From JANYGA01 sp031420415 (GTDB taxonomy: Bacteria; Vulcanimicrobiota; Vulcanimicrobiia; Vulcanimicrobiales; Vulcanimicrobiaceae): 64,000 nt of DNA. Position 1 is the first letter of the stretch. The number at the start of each line of letters is the position of its first letter. Made by a program: the position numbers and the translations under genes. The stretch covers positions 62,001-126,000 of the forward strand of contig JANOMT010000024.1 in NCBI GenBank assembly GCA_031420415.1. Direction: 5' to 3'. Below the pieces are notes generated by a model that ran no database searches, was not told where the DNA came from, and saw nothing but the letters and a program-made list of their open reading frames with translations. Shown here piece by piece: positions 40,902 to 50,418 of this stretch.

Positions 40902-43166
40902 TCAGTTGTACGCAAGTGTCGCCACGCCGTTCGTCGACGGAGCCGGAGGTTCGACAATCGCCATCATCGGGAGGACGAACGTGAATTCGGTATATCTGCC
41001 AGGCTCGGAACTCATATTCAGATTACCGCCCGACCGATCGACGACGGCCTCTTTGATGACGCTCATCCCGACGCCACGACCGCCATCGATCGTCACCTCA
41101 TCGAGCGTGGAAAAAGCCGGACGGAAGATAAGTGCGACGATTTGTTCGTCCGAAAGCGCCGCGGCTTGCTCCGGCGTGATGATGCGTTTGGCGACAGCCC
41201 TATCGCGAATGATCGCGGGATCGAGACCGGCTCCGTCGTCACGGAATGAGAAGGCGAAGGCGCCGGGCGTAGCGCTTGCGACGCGACGAATCGCGATCGT
41301 TCCCGCGCTCGGCTTGCCGATTGACGTGCGGACCGCCACGGTCTCGACGCCGTGAACGAGACTGTTGCGCATCAATTGGACGAGCACGTCGCGCACGGTG
41401 CGACGAAGTTCTTCGGGCAGCGCATCCGTCGCAAAACCAACGGCGTCGATCGCGATCTCTTTGTGCAGTTTCGCGGCCAACTGGTGCGCGAAGGGACTGA
41501 TGCTCGCGACGACGTCGTTCTGTGCGGGACTCTCGGCCGCGCCGCTTTCGCGACGCAAGCTCGGCATGGTGCTCGCCATCCGTCCGAGGCCGACGAATCT
41601 CTCGCGCAGATCTTGCAGTTCGTCGAGATCTTGCCGGAGTTCGGATTGCGCGATCACGACGGAGAGGAAATCGTCGCCGCCGAGCGCCGAGCGCTCGCGT
41701 AATTGCACGATCTTGCCTTCGAAGAGATCGCAGGATTTCTCGAAATACGACAGCTCCAACACGGACGCCAACCCCTTGATCGTGTGCACGGCGCGGTAGA
41801 CGACGTCGAGTCGTTTGCGTAAAAGTTCCATGCGTCCCGCAGCGTTGTTTGCGAAGTCCGACGCGCGCAGCGCATCGTTCATCAACGCGACCTGTTCGTT
41901 TGCGGTCGTGAGGAAGTCGTCGAGATTTGTGGGCTCGACGTGAAGGACGCCCAGCAGAAACTCGAACTGGCGTTCCTTACGCGATTCCGATTCGCGGAGC
42001 TGGCGTTCGAGACGCACGCGATCCGTGATGTCGGAGACGGCCACGAACACACGCGCGACTTGATCGTTTTCGATGATGCGACGGAAGGTAAAATTGAGAA
42101 ACTTTGAATCGAAGCCGCCTTCGGGATTGGGAAAGTGGACCTCGATTTCGGCGAGCGGGTTCACGCGCAAGACCGTACGCTCTTTTTTCTTTTTATCGAA
42201 GAGCAAATTCATATAGTCGCGCGTGATCTCGAAGGTGCGCTCGGTGAGCAAGCGCTGTAGGAGATTGACGAAATTGTAACCCTCGAGATGCGGCATGTGG
42301 AACATACGCTCGAGTTCGCGCGAATACTGGCCTTGAATAAGGAACCCGCGATCGAGCAGAAAGAGTCCGCGGTCGACCGTCTCCATGATGAGATCGGTAC
42401 CCGCTTTCGCACTCGCGAGCGCCTGTGAGGACTCCATCGCTTCCGCCGTGCGATGTTCGAGATTTTCGGCGTAACGCTCGACTTGGCGTCGCGTGCGGCT
42501 AACTCTTTGAAACAGCGTGATGACCATCGCGAGCACCATCGCGATCGCCAGGCGGAAAATCCAGTTACGCACGCGATCGTTGCCGGCAACGGCGAAATCG
42601 AGGCCCGTCGACAGCTCGAGTAAAATGCCGTCGATCGCGCGGCCATCGGACTTCATCGCGCGATTCGCAGCGAGCACCTGCGAGCGATAGTCTTTCTGGT
42701 CTCCGATCAGTTCGACTGCAGGTGCGAGCTTCGTCCAAAGCAGGTTGGCCGTCGCAAGCCGTTTCGCTTGATCTGGCTGACTCAGTGGATCGATCTGAAC
42801 TTTTTTGCCATCGATGCCGATGGCCTGACCACCAAGAAATAGCGATGCGAGATTTCCGCCGAATGCCGTCGTCGTATTCTTTAGATCGTCCAAGGTCGCG
42901 GGGTCGCCGGCTCTCGCCTTGGGCTGGCTTGCGAGTTCGGCGATGACGGCATCGAGGTGACCGAGCGATGCTCGTTCTTCGCCGATAATTTTCGCCGTCG
43001 TGAGCGCCACGGACGTTTGCCGATTGCTCGCGGCATCCGAAAGCGCGATGCCGAAAACCGCGGCCATGAAGACGAAGACTTCGAGGAGCAGAATGAGCGT
43101 GAGACCGACGGCTTCACGCGGATTCGGCTTCGCAAGTGGTTCCTGGATGTCGATGCGTTCCGGCAT
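40902..43166 (-). CDS. Membrane chemosensory histidine kinase (sensor-PAS-Hpt-CheA-type HATPase)
   Basis: 754 residues. One N-terminal helix (about 20-45), an extracytoplasmic sensor segment, a second helix (about 202-222), a coiled region, a PAS-like domain (about 260-390), an Hpt domain with phospho-His in VVYRAVHTIKGLASVL (about 460), then a CheA-type ATPase: VLVQLMRNSLVHGVE (N box), FRDDGAGLDPAII and DGGRGVGMSVIKEAVVDRSG (G boxes). No CheW-like adaptor domain follows, so it acts without the usual receptor array. GTG 43184 is an alternative start. First gene of the operon with cheY, cheX. Confidence 0.88.
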   Translation of the reverse strand: MPERIDIQEPLAKPNPREAVGLTLILLLEVFVFMAAVFGIALSDAASNRQTSVALTTAKIIGEERASLGHLDAVIAELASQPKARAGDPATLDDLKNTTTAFGGNLASLFLGGQAIGIDGKKVQIDPLSQPDQAKRLATANLLWTKLAPAVELIGDQKDYRSQVLAANRAMKSDGRAIDGILLELSTGLDFAVAGNDRVRNWIFRLAIAMVLAMVITLFQRVSRTRRQVERYAENLEHRTAEAMESSQALASAKAGTDLIMETVDRGLFLLDRGFLIQGQYSRELERMFHMPHLEGYNFVNLLQRLLTERTFEITRDYMNLLFDKKKKERTVLRVNPLAEIEVHFPNPEGGFDSKFLNFTFRRIIENDQVARVFVAVSDITDRVRLERQLRESESRKERQFEFLLGVLHVEPTNLDDFLTTANEQVALMNDALRASDFANNAAGRMELLRKRLDVVYRAVHTIKGLASVLELSYFEKSCDLFEGKIVQLRERSALGGDDFLSVVIAQSELRQDLDELQDLRERFVGLGRMASTMPSLRRESGAAESPAQNDVVASISPFAHQLAAKLHKEIAIDAVGFATDALPEELRRTVRDVLVQLMRNSLVHGVETVAVRTSIGKPSAGTIAIRRVASATPGAFAFSFRDDGAGLDPAIIRDRAVAKRIITPEQAAALSDEQIVALIFRPAFSTLDEVTIDGGRGVGMSVIKEAVVDRSGGNLNMSSEPGRYTEFTFVLPMMAIVEPPAPSTNGVATLAYN

Positions 43167-43341
43167 GGTTCGGGGCTCCTGCACAAGACTGGGTCGCCAG
43201 AGCGACTCGCTTTCTCAATCGGTCGCAACGCATCGTTTCTGAAGCCGTGCGTGTCGAGCCGTGCCTCCTTCAGATCGAATGCTGTCGAGCCGAAGACTCC
43301 AACAACTGCAATTCGAGATTCGTGAAGAGGCTAACTAACTA

Positions 43342-44694
43342 ATGAAACGATGGATGGTGGCGATCGCCGGCCTGCTCTGCGTTCTCGGACCGGGAGCCCT
43401 GTATTCGTTCAGTCTCATCAACGCGCCATTGACCGCCGCGTTCGGCTGGACATCGTCCGACGTCACGTGGGCGTTCGCTATCGCCAACTTGTTTCTGGCG
43501 TTCGGAGGGCTCATTGGCGGCATCCTCGGCGAACGCGTCGGGCTTCGCGCGATCGCTGTGATCGGAGTCATTTTTTGGAGCGCGGGTTACGCGGCCTGTT
43601 CCACGCTCGCGTCGTCGCACAGTATCGCGCTCTTCTACCTCTACTACGGCGTCCTCGGCGGCTTCGGATGCGGGATGGCGTACATCTCGACGATCACGGC
43701 CGTCATCAAATGGTTTCCGCAGGCACGCGGCTTCGGCGGTGGCCTGGTCATCATGGGGTTCGGTCTGGGATCGTTCGTTTACAATAGCATCGTAAGGCCG
43801 TCATCCGCGTTTGCAGCGATCAGCGCCGGAACGACGACGTACACCGCCGCCCAAGCGAGTGCGCGTGCCGATCACCTCCCATTCGATATCGCAAAATATG
43901 CGATGGACCCGACCGCCGTCTCCACGCTCATGTCGCTGTTCCTCTCTTCCGGTATCGCCTTCGCGGTCATCGGAATTGCAGCCGCATGTTTCGTCACCGC
44001 CCCGAACAAAACGATGCTCGCGGAGGTCGAGGGTGAAGGCTCCCTGGTGCCGCAAATGACGCTCGGAGGAATGCTGAAGGACGCGCGTTTTTACGTGCTT
44101 TGGTCGATACTCTTCCTTAACGTCTTCGGTGGCATCACGGTCCTTTCGAACATGGTACCGATCATGCACGAGTTGATGGGGCATCGGCACGACTTCTCCG
44201 GTGCGATGTCGCCCGACCCAACGAGCATTTTCGCTGCTCTCGCGGTCTTTAACGGCATCGGTCGTTTGTTCTGGGGTTGGCTCTCGGACCGTATCAGTCG
44301 CCGTGTGGCATTCGTCATCGTTTTGGGATTGCAAGCGGTCGCGTTCTTCATCCTCGACAGCGGCACGCAGGATCTCACGGTCGTTTCGGCCGGCGTCGGC
44401 CTGTTGCTCCTTTGCTATGGAGGCGGTTTCGGCATCATGCCGGCCTTCAATGCAGACTTCTTCGGTACCAGACACTTCGGCACGAATTATGGTATGCAAC
44501 TGTCGGCTTGGGGATTTGCTGCCGTCGCAGGTGTCTACTTCAACGGCATCATCAAATCGCTCAGCGGTTCGTTCATCGGCTTGATGGAGCCGGTTTCGAT
44601 TATGTTGCTCGTCGCGATGATCTTGCCGGTCATCATCGAGACGCCGAAGAAAAGCGCGCGAGCGACCGAGATCGCGGTTCCCGCAGCCGCCTGA
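43342..44694 (+). CDS. MFS transporter, OFA (oxalate/formate antiporter) family
   Basis: 450 residues, 12 helices. Matches OFA members: PGALYSFSLINAPLTAAFGW after helix 1, GVLGGFGCGMAYISTITAVIKWFP, and in the second half FGTRHFGTNYGMQLSAWGFA. Likely exchanges small organic acids; substrate unspecified. ATG start at 43342. No catabolic genes for oxalate or formate are nearby. Confidence 0.85.
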   Translation: MKRWMVAIAGLLCVLGPGALYSFSLINAPLTAAFGWTSSDVTWAFAIANLFLAFGGLIGGILGERVGLRAIAVIGVIFWSAGYAACSTLASSHSIALFYLYYGVLGGFGCGMAYISTITAVIKWFPQARGFGGGLVIMGFGLGSFVYNSIVRPSSAFAAISAGTTTYTAAQASARADHLPFDIAKYAMDPTAVSTLMSLFLSSGIAFAVIGIAAACFVTAPNKTMLAEVEGEGSLVPQMTLGGMLKDARFYVLWSILFLNVFGGITVLSNMVPIMHELMGHRHDFSGAMSPDPTSIFAALAVFNGIGRLFWGWLSDRISRRVAFVIVLGLQAVAFFILDSGTQDLTVVSAGVGLLLLCYGGGFGIMPAFNADFFGTRHFGTNYGMQLSAWGFAAVAGVYFNGIIKSLSGSFIGLMEPVSIMLLVAMILPVIIETPKKSARATEIAVPAAA

Positions 44695-44769
44695 TCGCGG
44701 TTCCGATGCGCCCCGTCGTCGTCGTGGCGTGGGCGCATCGTTGTGTTTGCGGGAAGGTAAAGACTCATC

Positions 44770-45231
44770 ATGCATGCGCGCGGGATCTTTATTTCCGTCT
44801 TCGGTTTACTTGCGGCGGCCGCAGCGGCCGTCTTTCTCGCGATCTCGATCGATGGCCATATCTACGCGCCAGGCTACGAAAAGTTCGCCCTCCACCTCGG
44901 CGTGCGCGATGCGATCGGTTCGCGATTCCCACAGTTCTACGATCACGATCTCAGCATAGAACGCATCGTGCGCAAGATCTACAGTGTCGTCGCCTTCGCG
45001 ATCGTCGGTTTCTTCGCAAGCCCGCTTTTCGTCGCGAGAGCCCGCCTGCAGACGAGCGCGCTGCTCGTGATGGGTTTCAGCCTTGCAATCGAGATCGCTC
45101 AACACGCCATGGGCTATCCCGAAAGTTTGGTTTCGAACGCCTTCGATCTCGCGTGTGGCGCTCTCGGCGGAATGCTCGGAGCGCTCGGGTGGAACGGCGT
45201 CACGCATCTGATCGGACGGACGCGCACCTAA
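44770..45231 (+). CDS. VanZ-like membrane protein
   Basis: 153 residues with an N-terminal hydrophobic helix, a polar loop, and two to three C-terminal helices (FAIVGFFASPLFVARA, LLVMGFSLAIEIAQHAMGYP, FDLACGALGGMLGAL). The E-x2-Q and D-L-x2-x-x-G pattern fits VanZ-like family proteins; role in the envelope unclear. Possibly transcribed with the following membrane protein gene. Confidence 0.65.
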   Translation: MHARGIFISVFGLLAAAAAAVFLAISIDGHIYAPGYEKFALHLGVRDAIGSRFPQFYDHDLSIERIVRKIYSVVAFAIVGFFASPLFVARARLQTSALLVMGFSLAIEIAQHAMGYPESLVSNAFDLACGALGGMLGALGWNGVTHLIGRTRT

Positions 45232-45273
45232 CGATGCGCAGGGACGGCGACTTTGCGACGCAAAGTTGATTTC

Positions 45274-45873
45274 ATGGAAGTGCGCCGGGCGATCGCCGAT
45301 CTCGCCGAGGTTCGCGGTCGGATGGCGACCGTGCAGCGCTTCGACGGCTACTCGGGGCCTGCTGCGATTGCGAGCGGCCTCGTGGCGATTGCCGCCGGGA
45401 TCGCGCAGGCAATCCTCGACCCGCAGCCACGATCGTACACCGACCATCAGACGTACCTCTCGATCTGGCTCGCATGCCTAGGATTCGCCCTCGCGCTCAA
45501 TTACGGCGCGATCGTGGTTTGGCGCGTGCGAAATCCGGGCGCGCAGGCGGGCGTGCAGTTTCGCACCGTCGGCATGAGTATCGTCCCGGCGATCTGCTGC
45601 GGCGGCGTCGTGACACTCGCCCTCGTGTGGCGCGGTCTCGACGATTTGTTGCCGGGAATGTGGTGCGCGACCTATGCGCTCGGGCTCTTCGCCTCGCGCG
45701 CGATGGTGCCACGTGAAGTCGTTTTTGTCGCCGCGGCGTTCGGCGCGGCGGGCGCGATATTGCTTTTACTTCCGACGATCAATCCGCTGGCATGGTGGAT
45801 CATGCCGGGCGCCTTCGGCATCGGCCAAGTGCTCATCGGCGCGATCGTTCTCGCCGATCTTCCCAACGACTAG
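45274..45873 (+). CDS. Membrane protein, unknown, paired with wHTH regulator
   Basis: 199 residues with about six hydrophobic segments (for example AAIASGLVAIAAGIAQAIL, YLSIWLACLGFALALNYGAI, ICCGGVVTLALVW). ATG 45274 chosen; a TTG seven codons earlier is possible after GGGACGG. Its stop lies 7 bases before the wHTH gene, an arrangement common for membrane protein plus small winged-helix regulator. No named family recognised. Confidence 0.65.
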   Translation: MEVRRAIADLAEVRGRMATVQRFDGYSGPAAIASGLVAIAAGIAQAILDPQPRSYTDHQTYLSIWLACLGFALALNYGAIVVWRVRNPGAQAGVQFRTVGMSIVPAICCGGVVTLALVWRGLDDLLPGMWCATYALGLFASRAMVPREVVFVAAAFGAAGAILLLLPTINPLAWWIMPGAFGIGQVLIGAIVLADLPND

Positions 45874-45880
45874 GATAGAG

Positions 45881-46252
45881 ATGAAACCCATCGCCCCGTT
45901 CGCCTACGAAGGCCTCGATCGACTCTTTCACGAGCGCGGACGACTCGCCGTTTGCACGTGTCTGGTCGCGAATTCGGGCGCTACGCGTTTCACGGCGCTC
46001 CAGGAAGCATGCGGCTTGACCGACGGGAATCTCAACCGCCATCTTCACGCCCTCGCCGAGACCGGGATCGTCGCGCTCGAACGCATCCGGAAAGGGAATC
46101 GCTCGGTGACGACCGTTCGCATCACCGCCGACGGCAAAGCCCGCTTTCTCGCCTACGTCGACGAACTCGAAGCAATCGTCCGCGCCGTAAACGCGACTGA
46201 GCCCGCCCGCGAGGCACAGACGGGTCGCCTGCGCCTGGTCGGCCAGTCATGA
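45881..46252 (+). CDS. Winged-helix transcriptional regulator (MarR/PadR-like small type)
   Basis: 123 residues: a winged helix-turn-helix (RLAVCTCLVANSGATRFTAL, GLTDGNLNRHLHALAETGIV, then RITADGKARFLAYVDELEAI) of the wHTH_27 kind. ATG start follows AGGATAGAG. Its stop overlaps uppS by 4 bases. It probably regulates the adjacent membrane protein operon. Confidence 0.85.
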   Translation: MKPIAPFAYEGLDRLFHERGRLAVCTCLVANSGATRFTALQEACGLTDGNLNRHLHALAETGIVALERIRKGNRSVTTVRITADGKARFLAYVDELEAIVRAVNATEPAREAQTGRLRLVGQS

Positions 46253-46983
46253 TCGAACGTCGCCAGCCTGCCGCGATCCACGACGTCACGACCATTCCCA
46301 AACACGTGGCCATCATCATGGACGGTAATCGCCGCTGGGCGCGGGATCGCGGCTTACCGACGGTTGCGGGCCACCGCGCCGGCGCGACAACATTGCGAGA
46401 GCTTGCGCGGACGGCCTCGGCGCGCGGCCTCGGAATCCTGACCGTTTACGCATTTCCCGAGGAAAACTGGCGCCGCGAGGCGGGCGAAGTCTCGCTCTTC
46501 ATGGATCTCATGCGCGGGTTCGCGATGGGCGAAGCCACGGCGCTCCGCGACGCAAATGTCCGCGTTCGTGCGATCGGTCGCACCGCGGCACTCCCCGGGC
46601 CGACGCGCGCCGCCATCGAAGCGCTCGTTGCCGCAACGGCCTCATGTGACGGCCTGCTCCTCAACCTCGCGCTCAATTACGGCGCGCGCGGCGAACTCTG
46701 CGATGCGCTGCGGGCGCTCGCAAACGACGTTCGTTGCGGATCGCTCGGCCCCGATGCGATCGACGACGACGTCCTCGGCAAATATCTCTACACGGCGGGC
46801 CTACCCGACCCCGACCTGCTCATCCGCACGGGCGGCGACCTCCGCGTCTCGAACTTTCTGCTCTATCAGATCGCCTACGCCGAACTCTGGGCTACGCGGA
46901 CGCTGTGGCCGGACTTCGATGCTGCCCAGCTCGACATCGCGCTCGGCGAATTTGCCTCTCGCCAACGGCGCTTTGGTTCGTAG
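46249..46983 (+). CDS. uppS: Isoprenyl transferase (undecaprenyl diphosphate synthase)
   Basis: 244 residues. Catalytic motifs: PKHVAIIMDGNRRWARDRG (about 16-34, Asp of IMDGN), AGATTLRE, TVYAFPEENW and, late, DLLIRTGGDLRVSNFLLYQ. Makes the C55 carrier lipid for peptidoglycan and O-antigen. ATG overlaps the regulator stop (ATGA). Confidence 0.95.
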   Translation: MIERRQPAAIHDVTTIPKHVAIIMDGNRRWARDRGLPTVAGHRAGATTLRELARTASARGLGILTVYAFPEENWRREAGEVSLFMDLMRGFAMGEATALRDANVRVRAIGRTAALPGPTRAAIEALVAATASCDGLLLNLALNYGARGELCDALRALANDVRCGSLGPDAIDDDVLGKYLYTAGLPDPDLLIRTGGDLRVSNFLLYQIAYAELWATRTLWPDFDAAQLDIALGEFASRQRRFGS

Positions 46984-47079
46984 TCTCGCGAATTTCTCGA
47001 AACTTCGTTTCACCCGCCCGTAAATCGCAATCGGGAAACCCAAGCACTCGGACTTTTCTCGCATGATATACTACACCAT

Positions 47080-48906
47080 GTGAAAACCCGGCCGGATATC
47101 CGTAACCTCGCCATCATCGCGCACGTCGACCATGGCAAGACAACCCTCGTAGACGCCATGCTCAAACAGAGCGGCGTCTTCCGCGAGGGTCAGGCGACAA
47201 CGACGCGTGTCATGGACTCGAATCCCCTCGAGCGCGAGCGCGGGATCACCATCCTTGCGAAGAACACCGCAATCAAGCACGGCGATATTAAATTTAACAT
47301 CGTCGATACGCCGGGGCACGCCGATTTCGGTGGCGAGGTCGAGCGCGTCTTGCAGATGGTCCAGGGCGTGTTCCTGCTCGTCGATGCCGCTGAAGGCGTG
47401 ATGCCGCAGACGCGCTTCGTCCTCCGTAAAGCACTCGAACTCGATCTCAAAGTGCTCGTCGCCGTCAATAAAATCGACCGGAAGGACGCGCGCGCGAGCG
47501 AAGTCGTCAACGAAGTCTTCGATCTCTTCATCGAGCTCGGCGCATCCGACGAGCAAGCCGAATTCCCCGTCGTTTTCACAAATGGTCGCGCCGGCATCGC
47601 AAAATATAATCTTGAGGACGAGAGCGACGATCTCGAGCCGCTTTTCGAGACGATCGTGCGTCACATTCCCGAAGCTCCTGCCGAAGAGGGCGGCTTTCAG
47701 ATGCTCGTCTCAGCGATCGACCACAATAAGTACGTCGGGCGTATCGGCATCGGTCGGGTCTTCCGTGGTTCCTCGAAAGTGAATTCGCCAATCGCGCGTA
47801 TCGCCCATGACGGCTCGGTCGAGATGGGCCTGCGCCTCACGAAGCTCCTGACGTTCGCCGGCCTCGAACGCGTGGAAGTCGAGGATGCGAGCGCGGGGGA
47901 TATCGTGTGCGTCTCCGGCATCGAAGGCCTCAATATCGGCGACACCATCGCCGACGCCGCATTCCCCGAGGGCATCACGGCGGTCGCCGTCGACGAGCCG
48001 ACGGTCTCGATGTTCTTCATGGTCAACGCCTCGCCGCTCGCGGGGAAAGAGGGCAAGTTCCTCACGTCGCGTCAGATTCACGATCGATTGATGCGCGAAC
48101 TCGAATCCAATGTCGCGCTTCGCGTCGAAGATACCGAAAGCGCAGATACGTTCGAAGTCCGTGGCCGCGGCGAACTCCATCTTTCGATTTTGATCGAGAC
48201 GATGCGTCGCGAAGGCTACGAGATCGCGGTCTCAAAACCGCAGGTCATCATCACCGAACGCGACGGCAAGAAGATGGAACCCGTCGAGTATGTCGTCGTC
48301 GACGTGCAAGAAGAGTACGCCGGTGCGGTCATCGAGTCGCTCGGCAAACGTAAGGCGCAGATGTCGAACATGCTCACGGTCGGCGATTCGCGTCGCCTCG
48401 AGTATACGATGCCGACGCGCGCCATCTTCGGGCTTCGCGGGGAGCTGCTCACGCTCTCGCGCGGTACCGCGATCATGTCGCACACGTACTACGATCATCA
48501 GGCCTTTGCGGGCGAGCTCCCAGGCCGTAGCGTTGGGGCACTCGTCACGAGCGAATCGGGCGTGACGACCGCGTATGCGATGTCGGGCCTCGAAGCACGC
48601 GGACGCTTCTTCGTCGGCGAAGGCATCGAGGTGTATGAAGGCATGGTCGTCGGCCGCGCCAACGACGATAAGGATATCGCACTCAACGTCGTTCGCTCGA
48701 AGAAGCTCACGAATATGCGCGCGTCGGGTACCGACGATAGCAACAAGCTCTCGCCGCCTGAAGAGATGTCGCTCGAACGCGCGATCGAATTCATCGAAGA
48801 CGACGAACTCGTCGAAGTCACCCCGAAATCGATTCGCATCCGCAAACGTATGCTCAACGAGACCGACCGCCTACGCTATCGCAAGCGCGATAAAGTCCTC
48901 GCGTAA
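47080..48906 (+). CDS. typA: Translational GTPase TypA/BipA
   Basis: 608 residues. NLAIIAHVDHGKTTLVDAML (G1), ERERGITILAKN, FNIVDTPGHADFGGEVERVL (G3), NKIDR (G4), then TypA-specific C-terminal SMFFMVNASPLAGKEGKFLT and RAIFGLRGELLTLSRGT. Ribosome-associated GTPase involved in stress growth and subunit assembly. GTG start 47080; ends at the hairpin terminator 48927-48956. Confidence 0.95.
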   Translation: MKTRPDIRNLAIIAHVDHGKTTLVDAMLKQSGVFREGQATTTRVMDSNPLERERGITILAKNTAIKHGDIKFNIVDTPGHADFGGEVERVLQMVQGVFLLVDAAEGVMPQTRFVLRKALELDLKVLVAVNKIDRKDARASEVVNEVFDLFIELGASDEQAEFPVVFTNGRAGIAKYNLEDESDDLEPLFETIVRHIPEAPAEEGGFQMLVSAIDHNKYVGRIGIGRVFRGSSKVNSPIARIAHDGSVEMGLRLTKLLTFAGLERVEVEDASAGDIVCVSGIEGLNIGDTIADAAFPEGITAVAVDEPTVSMFFMVNASPLAGKEGKFLTSRQIHDRLMRELESNVALRVEDTESADTFEVRGRGELHLSILIETMRREGYEIAVSKPQVIITERDGKKMEPVEYVVVDVQEEYAGAVIESLGKRKAQMSNMLTVGDSRRLEYTMPTRAIFGLRGELLTLSRGTAIMSHTYYDHQAFAGELPGRSVGALVTSESGVTTAYAMSGLEARGRFFVGEGIEVYEGMVVGRANDDKDIALNVVRSKKLTNMRASGTDDSNKLSPPEEMSLERAIEFIEDDELVEVTPKSIRIRKRMLNETDRLRYRKRDKVLA

Positions 48907-48926
48907 GTCGCGAGACGCCGAACACG

Positions 48927-48956
48927 AAGAGCCGTTGCACGAGCAGCGGCTCTTTT
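48927..48956 (+). terminator. Rho-independent terminator of typA
   Basis: AAGAGCCGTTG, loop CACGAG, CAGCGGCTCTT: eleven pairs with one G-U, followed by TTCG. Starts 21 bases after the typA stop. Confidence 0.85.
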
Positions 48957-48979
48957 CGTATCGCTTCTCACATCATCGA

Positions 48980-49821
48980 TTAGATTAACTTTAAATACCG
49001 TGCGACGGCTACGCGGTAACTTGGGCTCGCGTAGGCGCGGTCTTCTTCGCGTGCCGTGAATGCGGCTTTGATGACGTGTTCATCATCGGACGAGCAGGCG
49101 CGCACCCCGAGCGCCTCCCACGTGGGTGCCTCCGCGTAGTGCTGCAAAAGCGCAGTCTCCGTCGGAATCTCCGGTAACCCGGCGCTCGTATACGCGGCGA
49201 CGAACGCTCGCCAGAGATAGCGGACGGCCGTATCTGCGTCGCTTGCGTACGGCAAGAGCACGCGAATCGCGTGTGTCGCCGTCATGGCGTGTAGCATTGT
49301 GAAGCTACGCGTTGCAGCGAAGCCACGCACCGCGGTCGATGCGATCAGCGGCAGTTCGCGCGCCGGCACGTCGCGTAAGATCGCACGCACATTCGCGAGC
49401 GCATCGTCGACATCGAATGGGGTTGCGCCCGTGGCTTCCTCGTCAACGTTCGGCCGTGATATCTCGCCGAGATCCAGATACGCGTGGCGCCAGTACGCGA
49501 GCCCCGCCGCAAGATCGACATCATCGCGATCCGCGATCGCGTACGCGACGCGGATGAGCGCGTGGAACGCGCCGCCGCCGAGACCGCGTGCGAGTTCGTG
49601 CAACTCGGACCGCAGGACGGCGATCGCGCGTACGCTTCGGCACTCGCGGGATCGAGTTTACGAAGAGCTTTCTCGACGACGTATCGCCGCGCGAAAACTT
49701 CACGTCGTGCCTCGGTCGCCCCGAGACGACGAAGTGCCGAAAGCGTCATCGGCAGATGGTCGGCGAGTTCGTCGCCATACTGATAAGAAAATCCGGAGGG
49801 CGGCAATATCCGAGCGATCAT
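48980..49821 (-). pseudogene. Questin-oxidase-like protein, frameshifted
   Basis: The N-terminal part opens at ATG 49821 behind GAGGAG (MIARILPPSGFSYQYGDELA, then DHLPMTLSALRRLGA), typical of questin oxidase family proteins. The matching C-terminal part (ELHELARGLGGGAFHALIRV to the stop at 48980) is in another frame. The change of frame falls in the CGCGCG run at 49625-49630; deleting one CG restores a single open frame of about 280 residues, near the family's length. Either a genuine pseudogene or a sequencing or assembly slip. Family acts on anthraquinone-like substrates in fungi; the bacterial role is unclear. Confidence 0.65.
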
Positions 49822-49935
49822 CGAGCGAAATCTCCTCGATCGCAACAACATGAATTCGTCAGCCCAGAGTTTCGCGCCGCGCTCGTTACATCGACGCAGA
49901 TTTTAACGTAAAGTGTTACGCCAGCGGGTTTTACT

Positions 49936-50109
49936 TTGCGACGCAGAGTACCGTCCGATACCAGAAGTGCAGTAGATGGCACGCCACCCGGCCGAATCGA
50001 CGCGCCACTCGCGATCGATGCGTCAAGGTGGTGGTTCGTGCTCGCCGTGACCGTCGTCGTCGCCATGACGACACTCACATTCACATTGTCGCGTAGTCTG
50101 CTCGTTTAA
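49936..50109 (+). CDS. Possible 57-residue single-span membrane peptide
   Basis: Frame from TTG 49936 with basic N-terminus (RRRVPSDTRSAVD) and one helix (WWFVLAVTVVVAMTTLTFTL). Upstream in-frame stop bounds it. Weak: start is TTG, no clear ribosome site. It precedes the next small membrane protein by 15 bases on the same strand. Confidence 0.3.
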   Translation: MRRRVPSDTRSAVDGTPPGRIDAPLAIDASRWWFVLAVTVVVAMTTLTFTLSRSLLV

Positions 50110-50124
50110 TTTTTTGGTGTCGCC

Positions 50125-50418
50125 GTGTACGTTCCGGCTCTGCTCATTGCTATGGTTGCCTTCATCTTCTGGGGCGTTCGAGAACGAGAGGTCGGTCGAC
50201 GAATCGTCACTTTCATTGCAGCGATCATCATCGTGCCGACGGCATTCGGCCTCTATACCGCGGTAACGCAGCATCGCGATGGGATCACGTTTTTATTTTG
50301 GGAGTTCGCGAATCGCGACGTTTTGCGATCCTTCATGACATGGGACGGCATCATCAAAGAATGGGACGGTTGGGGTTTCGCCGGAAATGAGAACGACTCG
50401 TATCATGTCGCCGAATGA
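50125..50418 (+). CDS. Small membrane protein, unknown
   Basis: 97 residues from a GTG. Two helices (ALLIAMVAFIFWGV and IVTFIAAIIIVPTAFGLYTA) and a soluble tail (FANRDVLRSFMTWDGIIKEW). No family recognised. Overlaps the following 43-residue frame by 14 bases. Isolated between the questin-like pseudogene and the SemiSWEET gene. Confidence 0.45.
   Translation: MYVPALLIAMVAFIFWGVREREVGRRIVTFIAAIIIVPTAFGLYTAVTQHRDGITFLFWEFANRDVLRSFMTWDGIIKEWDGWGFAGNENDSYHVAE

Noticed and set aside
49603..49603. Taking the C-terminal questin-like frame as a complete gene starting at a TTG
   Set aside because: The missing family N-terminus is found upstream in another frame, so it is a frameshifted gene.
49818..50084. 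Minus-strand 88-codon frame in the 50-kb gap
   Set aside because: Thr/Ser/Val-biased and antisense to a more protein-like membrane peptide; no ribosome site.
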